Positions 16,238 through 30,156 of a stretch of DNA of 64,000 nucleotides are shown here, piece by piece; the first letter of the stretch is position 1, and every line of letters starts with the position of its first letter. Origin of the DNA: Auanema rhodensis (Eukaryota > Nematoda > Chromadorea > Rhabditida > Rhabditidae); NCBI GenBank assembly GCA_964057225.1, contig OZ059899.1, positions 12,214,001-12,278,000 on the forward strand, in the 5' to 3' direction. The translations under genes and the position numbers were made by a program. A model generated the notes under the pieces. It was not told the origin of the DNA, did not search any database, and was given only the letters and a program-made list of their open reading frames with translations.

Positions 16238-19200
16238 AATAGATAGGCATTCGTACCTGATCTTTTAAAAATAAGCATTAATTTTCATTTTAGAAACTTA
16301 ATTTATTCGAAAATAATTTATTTATATGTTGTGTGAGCATGTGATTGAAGTGGTGGTTAGTGTGCTTTGATATATTTTCCACTTTTTTTCGGTTTTTGTA
16401 AGTAATATTAGGTATTTTACTTTCCGTAATTCTCTTTGGTATATAATATATATATATATGTATATGTATACATATTTTTATTTATTTATTGTTTGATAGC
16501 TAGCAATAATGAGTAAGTTTGGCTTATAAATAAGTTAGTAATATAGTAACCGTATTCATAATCAAAATTTTCATACACAGCAATACGAAAAATAGAAAAT
16601 TTATTGACTTTCGAGGAATAGTATACTCGTGATTCTAATTTTCTTTTAAAAATATAAAGAAAAAATGCCGATTGTCATGTTTTTCATTCGAACAGCTTTA
16701 CGTATTTACTTTTTCTGATGGTTTTTGAGAATTTGGATTATGAAGCTTGATCGATTGAAATATGAACAGCATGAGCAATATGATTTTCTTTTTATTTTAG
16801 CAATGTAAATCGTATACTAACAGCTTCTTTTTAGTTTAATAAACATCAGTTTTATCGTTTTAGGATATACCACAATGCACTTTGCAAAGTATTTTCTTAG
16901 AACATATCTTATCTACATAAAGAACGTACAAAGAAAATTGAAAGGCAATGAGTTTGATAAGGGAAAACAAGATCAGATACGAACTGTTCAGAGCATTTTA
17001 TGTCAAATGTAACGAACATTTAAACAATCAGGTTACTGTGCCATCATTTATCTGAATGTTAATTCCTTTTCCTTCTGTATCTTCCCGCCTTGAACACACT
17101 TGTTTCCGAAAAAGGTCGCATGGCCGTTTTAGGAAATAGTATTTGGGTCTCATCTTCATTTCTGTAAACGGACCGTTTAGTTCATGCTGGCCTAGATCAT
17201 TTTGAATGATAGGATAATAGTTTAATCGGAGTCCCGGTTCTTGCTTTTCCTAATTTTCTTTATTTGGGTATTTAATCGTAGTCAAGATTTCCGTTTCCTT
17301 AGTTTCAACTAGTACTAACAAACATCTCCAAAGAGTATTTGAAATGTTCATAATCTTCCGCACCCTATCAAAAGCTTCGATTCAAGTCTGGATTAAAACA
17401 GATTTTTTTTCTTCGGAAGTCGTACCCCCTAGAGCCATTCTCTAGGATCCGTATATCTGGATCGTTCGACACATCTCGATGGCCATAATTGTGGCGAGAA
17501 GACTTATTCTCTCTCTTCGTTGTCGGTTGAATATTTTTCAGCGGTGTCTTGTTAGAAAACTGTCTATTGGACAGCAAAAGAACTGGAAAAAGTCGAGGAA
17601 AAGCTGTTAGCAGATGAATAAAAGATTGTGAACGCGAGAGCGGATTTTCAGACAACCATAGCTACCAATGCAGATGACGACATTTAGAGGTGAAGAACCC
17701 GTTACTCGATTCTCTTGCCTTCTTCTATTTTCCCTTCCGTTAACTAATGACCGACGAACTGGAGACCAGTTCACCTGTGGGAAGAGCCAAAAAATGATAC
17801 CCCTCTATATACACATTATACTTTTAATCTTATGATTCCTAGTCTGTCATCTCTTGCTGCTTCTACATGGTAGTCTGGATTTTTGATGCATTTGTAAGAC
17901 AGTATTGCCAGAAGAGATAAGCGAACCATGTGATCAAGCTAACAACTTCTCTTATCAAATCTTGTCTTTTTTGCTGGCTATAAATGGTAATTGATGCTTG
18001 CCAGACAGCCAGACAGACAAACAACCCAGCGAAGCTTACTCAAATCCGGTCATTTGTGGGAAAAATGGCCTGTTCGCTAAAATAGAAAAGATCGTTTCGC
18101 TCGTTCACGCCTAAACCATGCCTGAATATAAAAGAAAGTGCAGCATTACCTAGATTTGGTTTTCTCCATCCCTTGGGAGAAATTGCACAAGTGATACGAT
18201 CCTTTTTAAGTTTCAAACAGTTTTAAGTTTTAATTAAGATGTTGAATAAGCTGAACTGACCAAAAATTTACTCTTTCATAACTCTTGTTTCAGATATCTT
18301 CAGCTGTTTTTATAAGCATTGTCAAATGATAATTAATAAATCAAAAAAAAGTATTCGAGAGAGAGAGCTTCGATGAAAACTTTAACGGCAAGCCGAATTG
18401 AGATAATTAACAAAAACATGTGATAATGGCGAGAAGATGGGAAAACGGCGGAAGCTTGTTCAAAAACTTTGGAATTTTAAACAGTTTTTTTTTCAGTTTT
18501 AAAGCTATACGATTATTGTACATCAGCCATATCAACAGGAACGGGAGTAGTTTAAAACATAGGAAGCAAAGATTAGAGGAAATGCATATCTTTAGTTCTT
18601 ATTTTTTGTTAAATTCAAAGTGATGATTTTCTTTTTTTTTTATTCCATTTAGCATTAACAGTTTTTCAACGAGAACACTTGAATATCATAACTCCCAACG
18701 TTAATATCAAAAATAAATTAAAAATTCGATTATCATCATAAAATTGGAAAAGGCAAATGAAGCTTTCTAAATTAGAGAACTCTATTTATAAAAGTGCAAA
18801 TACAATAATAAGTTCAAAAATTGACTACGTCAAATTCAAATTTCCATTTAAAAAACGAAGAAATTAAACTTAAAGATAATGAGCTGTTTTTTATTTTTTT
18901 AATTTCAAAAATGCAACCAATTTCATGCAAATATGAAGTTTAAATGAATATCTGGCATTATGCCAATTTTCTCCAATGCAAGCACCGAAGTTGAAAATTT
19001 CTAGTAAGCTTTATCACAACGATTTCTTTATAATCTTAATCATTTTTAGATTTTCTACCCCGCAAATCTGCATATCCCTTTTCAGATTTGATGAATATAA
19101 ATCTTTTTTTCTTCCTATTCTATGGGCGAAGTTTCTAGCGTTCATGTGCATTTGCTTGAGAATGAAATTTGCAAAGTAATTGTTTAAGACTGAAAGTCAA

Positions 19201-22200
19201 ATAATACTTATAATTCATGGTGGTTGTTATATATCTGTTGATATATAAAGAGAAATGAATATATATATATATGGATTGAATGGTTAGGAAAAATCAACTA
19301 AGTACCAGAAGCAAGAGTAGGTCCAAAGCAATGTTTTGATCAAGATGTTACTACTAACCAGCATGCGCCCACAGTTCTATCTTCTGCTAGGCAGTGATAT
19401 TTTTCAGTTTCCCAAAAATATTTTCAGATTCATTCACCCATAGTTTTATCACTTCAGGGCTTCTTTTATTAGGAAGTATATATGCAAATACCTATACTTT
19501 ATATCTTTTTTTTGTAGAAAAAGAAATAAATAATAGATTTATCTATTTTTAGTTTTTTTTTATGAATTAATGGTCAATACTGTACCTTATCTTTGCTTTG
19601 TTTTCAACTCTTTGTTCCTTTGGAGATGAAACTTTGACTTTTCTAATATTTTATATTCGATGATAGTCTAAGACAGACATCATTTGCAGATGAACGATTC
19701 GTTTGACCTGTTTTTTTCGCCAGCCAACAGCGATCACACAGCCCACCCGCGTTGATAAGTTTGTTACTTTAGGGTTTCAAGAAAACAAATAGAAAATATA
19801 TTTTTATTGTTTTAAAATAAAATTTAAAGAACTTCATATGTATGCTGATGAATGATATCAATCATGATTCGAAAATTATTTTGTAGTAGTTTTCTAAATA
19901 TTGTTGATTTATTCTTTTCTAATTCAACTCTAACAGAAAAAAAGATTTCTTGAAAATGATTATACATTGGAACTTCCTTTGTAATCTTAACATATCTCAC
20001 TCTATTTGTTATTGTCGATTACTCTTTTTCCTTATCGCTTGTCACGCATCTAACACCTAACGCAATGAGGACGTACTGGCCTACTGAGCCTGGTACCGAG
20101 GACGGTCGAACACTATTCATGGACATGGGCAGGATTTGGAGATATCTCAGAATCAATGTCCAAGGATAATTTATCAGGATTGTGTCTGGTATTGTGGGAT
20201 ATGAGACAGATCAGGAATAGGGGTTGTCCTTGGCAAATTGTTATGATTCACCCAAATGTTTTGAAAAAACAAACTATACCGTACCTCCCACCAAAAGACG
20301 TTCCAGACTGTATCTCAAGAGATTAACTCTTCTGTTTATATCTGTGTTAATAATATATTTTTAAAATGAATATTAGAGTTGGATATTTGAAATTAAAAAA
20401 GGCGTGGGAGTTGTGAATTGAACAAAAAGGAAATGTCGAAGAATCTTTGCTGGTCAAAACATTGAAAAAAAATGGTTTAAGAGTCGTTTGTAAAGAAAGT
20501 GCAAGGCACGGTAAAAGAAAGTGAAGACTGAACGACATGATTCGGTCAAGAAAGGGAAATTTTTTCATCCTTTTCTTATTCAATATTATCATCTCATCTC
20601 TTCTTTGACGTCTTCTCATTTATTTTAGTTCCAATTCGGTCAATGCATTTGAAACAAGTGGGAAATACGGGGGTTAGGAGAAAGGCGACTTGTACGAGTG
20701 AAGTGATTATCACCAAGTACTTATAGCCGTTCGTTGAAAAAGTATCGAAAAATTTTTTTTCTCCCTGATCAAGTTTGAACAAAAAAGGTTTCATGTATAC
20801 GTTGAAGTGAACTGCTTTGCTGATATATACGATGAGCCGATGCGAAGCATGAACTCGTAAGCTAAAACCTCAAATCAGGTGATTTTATTCGAAACTGCTA
20901 AGTTTTTTTCACATCAGAGATTATAGAAAAATGCGGAAATGTTGCGTATTCTAAGTTTCCAACTTGTTAATTATAGATAGAAACCTTTCAGAAATAATAA
21001 AACAATAGTGAATCATATGTAAAGGTAGAAGAAATTTAATCCAGATCACCCGGATTAGGCGGGGATGTCGAATTAGGCGCTTTAAAGGCTAAAAATTGCT
21101 GTTGATTCTTTGGCTTCAAAGCTTCAATCAATCCCTTAGAATATTAGAATATTGAAATTTCGTTTTATGCTGTATTTAATCAGGTTTTCCAAAAGGCTCT
21201 GTTCATTACGAACCGAGCATTAATATAAGCTGGTAGATTAGAACGTATTCAAGCTCTAAATTAACAAAATTATAATTTCCGATTACCGAACAGGAATGCT
21301 ATTGAACCAGGAAAAAATACTGAAATCAAGATATTGTGTTGTTGACAGCTAATCTTGAATCTTTTTGATTCTTTTCTTTTACTTGTCTTTTTTTTTTCTG
21401 CTTTTTCCAACGTGTATCATCTCTCATTCTTTTTCTTCTTCCTTCTAGCTAGTGCAAATGCTTACGGATAGACATGCATCTGTCATGAAGTTGAAGGCGA
21501 CAATGAATAAGACGTCGTCGCTCGTCTTCGTCTTCATCTTGGACATCGTCATCGTCTTCGTAGTCTCTGACCGCCTCTTGATCGTAAGACTGTGATCGCT
21601 GCGGATTGAGTACTGAGAAAACCCGTTCTCTACTAAATATCAATTGTTGCACTCATCTGACTTTCACCCAATATTTCCAAACAAGCTAAGCCTATTTGAG
21701 AGACCAAGCCAAAAAAAAAGAAAAATGATTCATTAAGCTTGCTTCTCTCGTTTCCATTCTCGTAATAGATTCACCGAAGCTGTGATGGAGTTTCTGTATC
21801 TAACTTGGTGTTTATCCGCCAATTGCCGTCGGTTGTCCTCTGATCAAACAACAATGGAATTGTCATTAACTGAATTTCCATGGTCAACCAGATGTTGTGC
21901 AATATACTCGAAGGAGTTGTTCGAAGGAGAAGAAGAATGAGAAGAACAATCATCTCTATCATCTTCTAATCTAACGTTTTTTGAGTCAACTAACTATACG
22001 TATTGTTTCGCAATCTCAGTTCTCTTCGTCTACCATCTAACCTAGAAGTACTATGTCGCCATCATCTGGAGTAAAAGTGACGATGCAAGAAAACGAGTAC
22101 GAGCGACATCATCATCTTCTATTGGAATTCTTTGTTTGAGTAGTTTCATCATAGGTCAAAGTCTCAGATGTGCGAAACACAGCAGAGCAAGATACGACCA

Positions 22201-24991
22201 ATCAGTACTTCTGGTATCAGTTGAAACATTCTTTGTCATATCAGTAGTTCCAGAAAAAGTTTTCCGAGAAGAAATAGAAATAGTACCAGATGTTTCTCCC
22301 TTCTTTATTTCTCTTTTGTTTTTTCGCTCAAAACTTCAGTCAACTCTTCAATATCTCAATCCCTGAGTTTTTGTTATCCAAGGGCCTCTCATGCTCACAA
22401 CACAATCTTCTCATATTCTTTTACTTTTTTGATTAGTGTATTACCTCAACTAGTTTAATCTCAACATTCTTTACATCCCACATCCGAATTTCGAAAACTT
22501 TTTTGTTTCTTCGACTTGGCTATCAAAATCTCATAAATCTATTGAAAGATAAACAATGCATAATGCAGCTTAAAACGGTCAACTAATACCAATTGTTGTG
22601 TCGGAATAACACTTTCCTGTGTCATTTATCAATGAATTAATATATTTAAATTAATTTATAATCATAATAGAACAGAAAAAAGAAGTTCGATTAAATTCGA
22701 ATACGAAAATATTATTTTGTTTATCAAAATTTAACCAAACAAATTTGATTCGAAAAACTTTCTAATAGTATTAATAGTTTTATTGTTTCTTATAAACTTC
22801 ACGTGGGCAATTGCAATGGCGCGGTCTATACGTGAAATCTCACGTCACGTCATATAACCTGTCAAGTATTTTCGCGGCATTGGCATGATGAACGGTTGCA
22901 TTTTCTCTCCCACTTCGTTCTTTCTGTCCTTTTTGCCGTTGTTATTGCTTTTTTTTGTTTTGTTTTGCTGATTATGTTGCAAATTCACTTTCAGAAATTA
23001 GTTCAAGTTGCATTTGTACTTGTATTTTTTTTGATTGATGAAATTGCTTTGAACTGAGGTTTAGATAGTAAAAGCATGATCAATCCCATTATCATGATTA
23101 GACTTTGAATTCATTAAGTAGTAATTATCTCATTTTTCCCTTTCAAAGACATCTTTTTGAAGAATTCCATGGCACAAGAGTTGATTATTTTGATCAAAGA
23201 ATTTTTTCTTTTTTTATCATTTCAAGATTTTGTGATCTATAGTATTGAGATATTCTTCTTTTTTAATTCGAATAAATTTTTTTAAATCTTTCCTTTCACG
23301 AATTCGTTGAATTCCAATATATATATACGTTAATACAGTATTTCTACGATTGAAAAGCTCAAAATCATGTAAGTCAGACAAAATCTGTTTTTATTGTGAT
23401 TTGTTGGATTGAAAGACCATTTTTGAAGCTTTATCTCAAGTGTCTAGCTTTTACATGCAAATCCTCATTCTTTATTCGTTTCTTTTTTTGGCTTCCAATA
23501 CGCAAGCATTGTCATTCCGCTCACATGGTATATCATGTTTAACACGTTTTCTTGAAAGTAAGACAGACAAAATTCAAATTAATCCTCTTTTATATCTCTA
23601 TTGTAGTTTCTTATATATTTATTACGTTTGCGCAACTTATCTATCCAGTTTAAAGCCAAATAGAAGATAATCATAAGCAAGACGATGTTCATGTAGGAGG
23701 TGGAGCTAAAACAACGAAATCATCGTCAGACTCCCGGCAAAAGTGGGCGGGGTACGTAGTCGCGCAGTGGTCGACTCCGCCTATCGAGCCCTCTGTTGGT
23801 GTGCTGGGCTAGTCGAGGATTCGGTTGTCTTATCGGCTCCTCCTAGTCCAGAGTCATGGAATTCTAAGCGGTTTTGCTTTCAATTACTTTTAGGAATGGA
23901 CAATGAATTCATTTAATTAAACTTCTTTCGTCTTTCCTTTCTTTAGAACCGTATCATATCTACGCTATTTCACTTCTCTCATATCCTCTATCAAATAATT
24001 CCAATTTTTGCTCAATGAGCTTTTGAATCGGTTTCGATTTAACATCTTCTCTCCCTCCTATTCCTCTTCAAGATTACGATCGAGAAGTCTGATATATCAT
24101 ACCAAACTCTTTCTTATCGTAAATATCGGTTGGAATTTTAATGAAAAAAACAAGCAATATCTTTAATTTTCTCTGGAATTCTGTTTGAATTTTAGTTATT
24201 CTCGTTTGAAATCATTATCAACAATCATCCATATTACCTTCTCTCCTCCTTTCTCCAGGGTTTCATTTGTTTTCGCTATTTTTCTGTATTTCTCTTTGCT
24301 ACCACAACTCTCATTCTCTCTCACGTTATCTCTCATACATTCTCTTTCTTCTGCTACCTCGCTCTCCTTCTCTCTCTCTTCTCCTTTCTTACTCTCTAAT
24401 TTTCCCGGGGATTGCCGTCCTCGAAGACTGTCCGTTTACGGGTTTCCCTTTCGATCTTCTAACTCCACAACCGGTCGTCACACCACTAAGAGACGTTGGC
24501 TAACTGGACGTGCCATTAGATTCTCTCGGCCCCATTCCCTTACTTGGCTAGGTGCCCAACACCTGCCGATCAGTCTCATTTGAAAGAACTTGGCGTCATA
24601 AATCATTTTTTCGGAAATATCTAAGCTCAAAGTGCCGTGCACTCTTTATCAAATTAAATCAAAACAGACATGATTGCCGAAATGAAATTGTAATTATATT
24701 TTTCGTCAAATCTTATCATTTTATCATATTTTTTCATGAATTATATGTATATATAATACGTAATTTCACCTAATTTTATATATTACGTAATAATTTAAAC
24801 TGAATTTATTAACTAAAGTCACATTTTCTCATCATTTTTTTCTTTTTTTTTATGTTTTTGATATATTACGCCAACAGCTGTTCAATCTTTTCTTTTTTAA
24901 TTTGAATTAAATTTTATTTTCAGATTCCTTAGACTTCAGCTCAAGTTGTCTGTTGTTGATTATCAACGTATAGCTTCATTCGAACTTAAAA
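16238..24991. other. 8.7 kb gene-poor region
   Basis: No complete gene could be supported. It contains simple (TA)n runs near 16442-16461 and 19258-19272, pyrimidine-rich tracts around 24240-24400, and two less AT-rich islands at about 22800-22930 (with ACGTCACGTCAT, a CRE-like string) and 23700-23860. A 34-codon ATG-to-stop frame lies at 20065-20169. Possible minus-strand exon fragments at 21449-22366 are listed separately. I looked for tRNA A/B boxes in the 23.7-23.9 kb island and did not find a convincing pair. Much of this may be regulatory DNA of the small secreted-protein gene at 24992. Confidence 0.45.
21449..22366 (-). pseudogene. possible minus-strand exon cluster, decayed or incompletely resolved
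   Basis: Several stretches translate into protein-like sequence on the minus strand but do not join cleanly. At 22366-22180 there is a Ser/Thr-rich frame (SGTISISSRKTFSGTTDMTK). At about 21970-21735 a frame contains SSHSSSPSNNSFEYIAQHL and, after an in-frame TGA at about 21844, RRQLADKHQVRYRNSITASV. At 21652-21449 an Asp/Glu-rich frame ends ERRRLIHCRLQLHD. A 49 nt GT-AG interval between about 21892 and 21841 could bypass the TGA but shifts the frame. These could be exons of a real acidic, Ser-rich protein with introns I cannot place, or a decaying gene. I do not recognise a family. RNA-seq would decide. Confidence 0.25.
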
Positions 24992-25327
24992 ATGAAATTT
25001 TTCATTCTCTTTGTTATGCTCATCAGCTTTGCTTTGGCCAGACCGCACTATAAGGACAGTATATGTAAGTTTTTATTTGAAGGTTCTTCAAATTTCTATT
25101 AAAGTTTAAAATCTTATAAATAAAACTTTTATGACTATAAGTAAAATTTAAAGACTTATAAGCTTTAAACGAGAGCTTTATACCTGACAAAGACCTTAAC
25201 AAGGTTGGAGGTCAATGAAACTCCCATATCCATTAGCAAAGGACATCCGTAATTGACAAAGAGACCAAGGTTTAACAAAGCTTGAAAATCTCAAAGATGT
25301 GTTTCACTTTCAAACAATCAGTACTTC

Positions 25328-25370
<43 letters not shown>

Positions 25371-26638
25371 TGTAATGCAATTTGTTTTCAATTTTAAGAG
25401 GCTTTAGATCAAATTGCCTTTATATGAAATTATATTTTCAAATTATTTTGAGAAATACTATCTTTTGTCGTCATTTCATCCCTTATTAGTTTGAGAAATT
25501 TTCTTGTATTTTATAGTTCACTCATCATGCTTAAAAAGGAAATACAAAGATCAAGCATGACGTAATGGTTGCATCAATTTTAATGTTGTCAACTTAAAAC
25601 TTTAGCTTTTTTGGCAATTTTCCAAGGTTGTATTGCTCGTTGATGGAGTGGAATGTGTGCGTAAGGGAAATGATATCAGTACATTTTTATTAGTTTTCAA
25701 TTGGATTTAAATATTTTTGAGAAAAAAATAGATTGAATTATGAGATTTACACAACGTTTGCTCGCACTACTTGTTAAAAGTTTAATTTCAAACATCGAAC
25801 GTCATCAAAACAATAATATATATGATTAGAGTGATAAGATTAAATATATCTATGTATATATAGATATCTTTAGTTATGTCATAATATAATTTAAAATTTT
25901 GAGAGAAAGGAGAAAGCTTAGAGACTTTACAGCCTACCTCTGACACCCCCTCAATGTGTAGTCATACTAATCTAAAAATATTCATATTTTGTCTAATAAT
26001 GATGGATTATATAAACATCCAACTACATTAAGTACAACAATTTCAAGATATTATCAAGCAATATTTAATCAAAGTAATCTTAATCTGTGAACATTTTCCT
26101 GGATAGAAAATGAAATTAAGAGTCTGATGTTTTCTAGTCGGGACACATGATAACACCCTAGATAAACTTTCATTAGAGCATTATACATACATGTCTTCTA
26201 TTGCTTTTCCTTTTAACTATATGTTATGACTGATTCTAGTGATTGACATCATTTCTGCAGACATATTGTATGAAAATTTATCTTTTTATGAAAAAATTTT
26301 CATAATATTCTTGAACTTTTGCAAGGAGCTATAAAATTGGGTGATAAGACCACAGATTAACTGCTCAAGCGCATGAAAATGAAATTTTAAAACATTTTTC
26401 GAACATTATACAAAAAAATTAAATTAGAAAAGACTTTTAATTACATTGATTTCAAATTTCAGATCGTGATTACGACTACAGACTCTATGAGGATGATAGC
26501 TCCGGAGTTGTTGTAGATCGTGCACTGCCCAAGCACCACCACCACCATCACCATCGTCAGCATCACCACAAGAATTATTTGAAAACCAATAGGATGGAAC
26601 GTGGAGTTCGAAAATTTTTCGATAACTTCCATCTATAA
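24992..26638 (+). CDS. small secreted histidine-rich protein
   Basis: I do not recognise a family. Exon 1 (24992-25064) and exon 2 (26463-26638) join in frame across a 1.4 kb intron with GTAAGT donor and TTTCAG acceptor, giving 82 residues. The first 16-17 residues are a textbook signal peptide (MKFFILFVMLISFALA, cut before RPHY). The mature part is Tyr/Asp/Arg-rich (YRDYDYRLYEDD), then has a run of seven His, Arg-Gln, and three more His, and ends in a basic-amphipathic tail (GVRKFFDNFHL). The His cluster suggests binding of a divalent metal such as Cu, Zn or Ni, which is inference. A processed neuropeptide precursor is a weaker alternative because no clear amidation or dibasic series is present. 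The start is the first ATG after an AT-rich leader. Confidence 0.7.
25330..25365. repeat. (AG)n microsatellite
   Basis: About 18 perfect AG dinucleotides inside the large intron of the His-rich secreted protein gene. Confidence 0.95.
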
Positions 26639-27719
26639 GCCGATGCTTAAACGTAAAATACTTCTTATGACATCTAAGAAACTGTAAAAGCCTCGATTAA
26701 TTTTCAATCGGCTAACGATTTTGCGTCATCATGTGGCTTTGAATAGGAGAATATACCTATATATATATATATATATTCATTCAAGCATCGTCATCATCAC
26801 TATCAAAATCATCATCATCATCTGTATATGTAGCAAAGCAAAGTATATTTTCAATTGGGATCTAGTAGCACATCAAGTAGCATCTCGTATCATATAGTCA
26901 ACTATAGTTTGTATGGCTTTAAGCCAAAAAAGAAAAAAGAAGAGAAGGAGTAACCCTGAATTACATAAGATTCGCCATCATTATTATCATCATCATTACG
27001 TTATAAACTATCGTTATTATCACCATATAAGTGCCGTGACTATCGACAGTGTCGTCAGAACTCTTGATCTCTTGCCGCCAACATCTTATATTCTTCCTGA
27101 TCGGAAACAAAGTTACGCCGAAAACAAGAAGCAGATCATGGAAGAGCACCTTTCTGACGATTGAACATCACGAACCACCTCTACAGCGACATCACACTAG
27201 ATGAATAGGCTGGTGCTACCTGGTGCCAAGGACGTTGGCAGACGTCCAACAACCCTAACACATTGGCTTCTTAACTCTTTAGTCTTTCCTGTGAATCTAG
27301 CTGTTTGATTGTTTCATTTTCTTCTTTTCCCTTCCGTTTTTCTGTGGTTTGTTTCGGCAACCACCACACAGCTCCACAGCACTTGCCATCTCTAATATCT
27401 TTCTTTATATATTGTTTTAGTTATATATATATATATATATAAAACTAAAACAATTGATTATTGCTATCTTATCTATTAAACAATAGGTAATTTAGTGGAA
27501 TAATACCAAAATTTATATGATATTTCGATAAATACCTAACATGCACTATTCAAAATACACACTTAACATATAGAATTACCCTTTGTTATGGCAAAATCTT
27601 TTATCATCTCTCTCGCTACTTCAGCATATCACAGTAGTGGCTACAAGTACTATTAATTCCTGGCTACATCTTTTGATTGAATCCATCTCATTCACCTTCT
27701 ATTTGCCTAGATCCAGTTA

Positions 27720-27760
<41 letters not shown>

Positions 27761-27761
27761 T
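27720..27761. repeat. (CT)n microsatellite
   Basis: CT dinucleotide run with one TTT interruption at about 27745, in intergenic DNA. Confidence 0.9.
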
Positions 27762-28139
27762 TATCAATGTCTTAATGTTCTATTTTTAGTTGTAGAACAA
27801 GAATCTTTTATGTGATTTCATATTCTATTATTTTTCTTTTTCAATCATACATCAGTTCCTTAAATCTGCTTCTAGGAGTATATCACTGAGATACTTCGTC
27901 TTTCGTTTCCTGAGCTTTCTCATGTTTTTTTCTCTTTGTTGGCATTTTTAAAAAAAATCCAATTCCTTTCTTGTTTAAGCCTAATTCCCATATACTCAAG
28001 CTTTACTTCTCATGGTATTTGGCTAAGCATGATATTTCAACAACAGCCTCTATTCATTCTTTGATCTTATAAGATAAAAAATTGAAAGAGCAAGACTCAC
28101 CTTACGAATATTTGAATTATCCCCTTCCTTCTACCCTTC

Positions 28140-28201
28140 CTCCCTCTCTCTTTCTCTCTCTTTCTCTCTCTCTCTCCCTCTCTCTCTCTCTTTTTTTTTT
28201 G
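28140..28201. repeat. imperfect (CT)n tract ending in poly-T
   Basis: Interrupted CT/CCCT/CTTT tract running into ten T, about 60 bp. Composition resembles the tract at 27.72 kb. Confidence 0.85.
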
Positions 28202-30156
28202 AATTAATTTCCTTTTTCATTATTTATTTTGCTTTTGCTTACTTTTATAGATGTTCATTCTTTTTTTTCATGCTTTGTGTTTAAATTTTTAATTTTTCCG
28301 CTTCTTCTCTTTTCATCTTTCATTTGTTAATTGCTCAGACATAATACTACGATCTCTTCTCGTAGCCATAATAATTAAAATAGAACTGATCAAGATGTTT
28401 TATCAGTTATTTTTTCAGAATATTTATCTAAAATTGTGTTATACACCTGTAATATTATATCCATATACCTTATTGATTACATCATCCATACTTCTGTACC
28501 AGCTTTGTATATATCAGCATTTTAAAAATAAGATGAGAAACAAATTATATTTATCTAATATTGTTAAAACCATCGTTGATAAATAAATACTTATTCTCCA
28601 TGTATTTCGTTTGACTTGTTCTCAAGGAAGTGTTGCTGTGTAATGAGGTATTCTTCGTAATGATTTACGGAAGCCCTCGTAAGTCTAATGTAGCTAGTTC
28701 ATGCTGCATGATGTCATCCAGCGAAATTCCCACGCAGAAGCTTGGTTAACGTTCTATTTAAAGGAAAAGACGAAACAAATAAAACAACGAGAAATGAAAG
28801 CACAATGACGTACTTGCATTGCTCGATAAACTAAATTGAATTTAATCATTGAATTATATGGCGCCACAAAGCACATTTCTGCTTCTGCGTGTTTTCGCGA
28901 GAGTATTACGGTACAATCTGACCTCACAATCCAATGCGCTGATCAAGGGGAACTAGTAATATCTGAATTACAGATACTACAGAATAGAACTGAAAGCCTA
29001 CAGATTTTCAAAACACAAACAACGTTCAATCAAAATTGCTTCGGAATTTTTCGACCTGAGTTCCAATAAGAGTTCATATCTTCAAAATTTTCCATCGTTC
29101 AACGCATTCTGATCTTCTACTAGCATCAATCACATAGTGAAAAACAGGAAAACTCTATAAGAATCACTATATAACAAACAAACAACACTAATTAACGTTT
29201 AAAAGCCGAAAGGTTAGAAATTATAGAACATTTTTCCGGCAAACCGAAATAGTCGCGTGATATTCTTGATTATTACCAAAAATATAATATGTAAATGCCA
29301 CATCTTACTCAGTAAAATGTTATAGCATACAACAATACCTAGGTCATTGATTGAAAATCACATTAAGCAAACGATTTCGAAACTATTTCATCTTTGGCAG
29401 AATGAATCATACTTTTTCTCTGATGATTGCCTGTCTTATTTGGAAAATAAATCATTTTGTTCGAATGTTTTCGAATAGGACAGGAAAGGAATCAAAATGC
29501 CTCAGTGAAACAAATTCTTATTTAACTCTTCTTATAACAATAGAAAAACTAAGCAGAATACCACTTTTTTATATAAAAATATGTTTGTGAAATTGTTTTT
29601 ATTTTAGAAAAAGCTTTTCTTTTTTTTTTCAAAATTTCAAAATTTGGCGGGAATTTAAATATCGAAGCTTCCGATCTCTGTCATGTTACCGAAGACTGAA
29701 AATAGATCCAAATAAAAAAACAAAAAAAAATCGGCTACTTTTCTAGTTTTAGGAAGATTCATGATTCCCTGTCACACTCATGTGATTTAATAGACATTCA
29801 TATGTTCGAATTTTTCTCTTAAAACGGCTTCTCCGAAATTGTAATCATTCCTCATATTTCAAAGCTTCTTACTAAGTTTAACCGATACAGGTATATTCTC
29901 TGTAAGAAGTTTTGGTTTTTTCTAATTGAATCAGAGTATTTTTGATATTTAGCGTGAAAGTAAACAGCAATTTCTGTTTCAGTACGAATTTACCGATTTC
30001 TTGAACTTGACTTTAAAAATCGCGTTTGATCATATCGTCAAAGCCGCGGTATATTGTTTTTAACTTACCAAAAGAAATTTAGTCATTAGATTGTGACTAA
30101 TACCCTTTTTCGTGTAAAAATACGTCATGCTGATATGGTAACACAAAGTAACTGTG

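Larger units (their letters stand above)
26639..30156. other. 3' UTR and low-complexity intergenic DNA up to the mobile element
   Basis: Begins with the presumed 3' UTR of the His-rich gene, which has a CAT/ATC-rich stretch at 26785-26825. A Lys/His/Tyr-rich open frame at 26913-27164 probably reflects this skewed composition. (TA)n lies at 26758-26776 and 27422-27440. Pyrimidine microsatellites (listed separately) lie at 27.7 and 28.1 kb. From 28.6 to 30.15 kb the DNA is AT-rich with no supported coding region. Confidence 0.4.

Noticed and set aside
17368-17655. 95-codon minus-strand frame
   Set aside because: No ATG near its 5' end and no recognisable family; surroundings show no exon pattern.
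23700-23860. Less AT-rich island considered as a tRNA or snRNA gene
   Set aside because: A partial A-box-like TAGTCGCGCAGTGG is present but no B box at proper spacing and no cloverleaf could be drawn.
24185-24583. 132-codon frame, Ser/Leu/Phe-rich
   Set aside because: Produced by a pyrimidine-rich tract (TCTC repeats); overlapping frames are equally open.
26913-27164. 83-codon plus-strand frame rich in His, Tyr and Lys
   Set aside because: Its composition follows CAT/TAT-rich low-complexity DNA in the presumed 3' UTR of the His-rich gene; no domain or splice context.
27720-28201. CT tracts considered as a tandem-repeat array or CRISPR-like structure
   Set aside because: Simple dinucleotide microsatellites; no spaced repeat units, and the genome is eukaryotic.
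29880-30156. Longer inverted repeat extending outside the Polinton
   Set aside because: Similarity between the two flanks ends exactly at the six-base target duplication.
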